A stretch of 21,727 nucleotides of DNA. Source: DASTYU01 sp035764655 (GTDB lineage: Bacteria; Chloroflexota; Limnocylindria; Limnocylindrales; CSP1-4). Positions 21,487 to 21,727 of this stretch are shown one piece after another (position 1 is the first letter of the stretch; each line of letters opens with the position of its first letter). The notes beneath the pieces were generated by a model that searched no databases, had not been told where the DNA came from, and saw only the letters and a list, made by a program, of their open reading frames with translations. The stretch covers positions 1 to 21,727 of the forward strand of contig DASTYU010000017.1 in NCBI GenBank assembly GCA_035764655.1, in the 5' to 3' direction. A program made the position numbers and the translations under genes.

Positions 21487-21563
21487 GTGCCTTTACGTGG
21501 CCTTCGCAATGCGCTCGTTAGGTGTTCGGTCACGCGTGGCGCACGATGGCTGCGAACAGTCGC

Positions 21564-21590
21564 CGAGGATCGCCTCGATGGCGATCCTCG
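21564..21590 (+). promoter_or_regulatory. Perfect hairpin enclosing ribosome-binding site and start codon
   Basis: Arms CGAGGATCGCC (21564-21574) and GGCGATCCTCG (21580-21590) pair over 11 bp around the loop TCGAT. The AGGA that serves as ribosome-binding site (21566-21569) is buried in the stem, and the ATG (21578-21580) spans the loop and the first pair. Such a structure should repress translation until it is opened. Confidence 0.6.
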
Positions 21591-21727
21591 CAACGGTCTT
21601 CGGCATGCTCGGCCGGTTCGCCGGCCGCGTCCTCACTACGACGCTGGGCTGGGCGGGCACGCTGCTGTTCGGTCGCGTCCGCAAGGACCGCCAGGTCGTC
21701 CTTGCCGCGGTCACCTTCGGCTCGGTC
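21578..21727 (+). CDS. N-terminus of a small membrane protein (3' truncated by window)
   Basis: Fifty codons are visible and run off the window end. The sequence MAILATVFGMLGRFAGRVL, then TTTLGWAGTLLFGRVRKDRQ and VVLAAVTFGSV, alternates hydrophobic and basic stretches, as in the start of a multi-helix inner-membrane protein with the positive loop RVRKDR on the inside. The family cannot be decided from this part. AGGA lies 8 nt before ATG 21578, but both sit inside the hairpin at 21564-21590. The gene diverges from the small gene at 21318. A short hairpin with a TTCG loop (arms at 21610-21616 and 21621-21627) occurs inside the coding part. Confidence 0.65.
   Translation, partial: MAILATVFGMLGRFAGRVLTTTLGWAGTLLFGRVRKDRQVVLAAVTFGSV

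Noticed and set aside
1..21727. CRISPR array, insertion sequence, prophage or defence island.
   Set aside because: No regularly spaced repeats, transposase, integrase, terminal inverted repeats or recognised effector genes were seen on either strand.

Overview
The window is GC-rich bacterial chromosomal DNA, densely coded on both strands, with short intergenic gaps and no rRNA, insertion sequence, phage gene or CRISPR array. No lineage marker fixes the taxon. The GC-rich codon use, a bacterial glutaminyl-tRNA synthetase, many GTG/TTG starts, several -10 boxes only about 7-9 nt from the start codon, and the gene repertoire (a large LuxR-type ATPase regulator, an MFS/cyclic-nucleotide-domain fusion, ArsR-SRPBCC pairs, a DyP peroxidase, an EHN-type epoxide hydrolase) suggest an uncultured soil or freshwater Chloroflexota (Limnocylindria-like) or, less likely, an actinobacterium. 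This assignment is inference.

Layout. 1-732: the 3' end of glnS followed by tRNA-Gln(CUG), so the enzyme sits beside its substrate. 771-2648: an ECF sigma factor and its membrane anti-sigma factor, with a textbook ECF-type promoter in front of the pair. 2743-4392: an MFS transporter fused to a cyclic-nucleotide-binding domain, with an unusual start. 4405-5625 (minus): a zincin-like protein resembling peptidase family M6, with a degenerate metal motif. 5728-6648: a DyP-type peroxidase. 6655-9702 (minus): five tightly spaced genes, in transcription order a MetE-C-like methyltransferase, an AhpD-like protein, a beta-carbonic anhydrase, a UBP zinc-finger protein and a DinB-like protein. 9727-11878: an 11-codon leader ORF, an RnfD/NqrB-like membrane protein and thymidine kinase. 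11966-13060: a four-helix membrane protein with a divergent receiver domain. 13083-14927: a TetR repressor divergent from an epoxide hydrolase, with a palindromic operator between them, followed by an isoprenylcysteine-methyltransferase-like membrane enzyme to 15543. 15721-16615: an ArsR-SRPBCC operon with a clear promoter, a 12-bp palindromic operator and a strong terminator. 16682-21035 (minus): a LiaF-like membrane protein, an MBL-fold hydrolase and a 1017-residue LuxR-type ATPase regulator. 21124-21318 (minus): a small protein. 21578 to the end: the start of a small membrane-protein gene whose ribosome-binding site and start codon lie inside a perfect hairpin.

Functionally this is a housekeeping and accessory mixture with a lot of local regulation: ECF sigma/anti-sigma, TetR, ArsR and LuxR proteins, each next to its likely targets. 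The observations most worth following are the membrane-tethered receiver protein, the start-codon hairpin at 21564-21590, the MFS-CNB fusion with no canonical start where homology should begin, the leader ORF coupled to the RnfD-like gene, and the zincin-like protein lacking one histidine of its metal motif. No complete new multi-gene defence or mobile system is evident.
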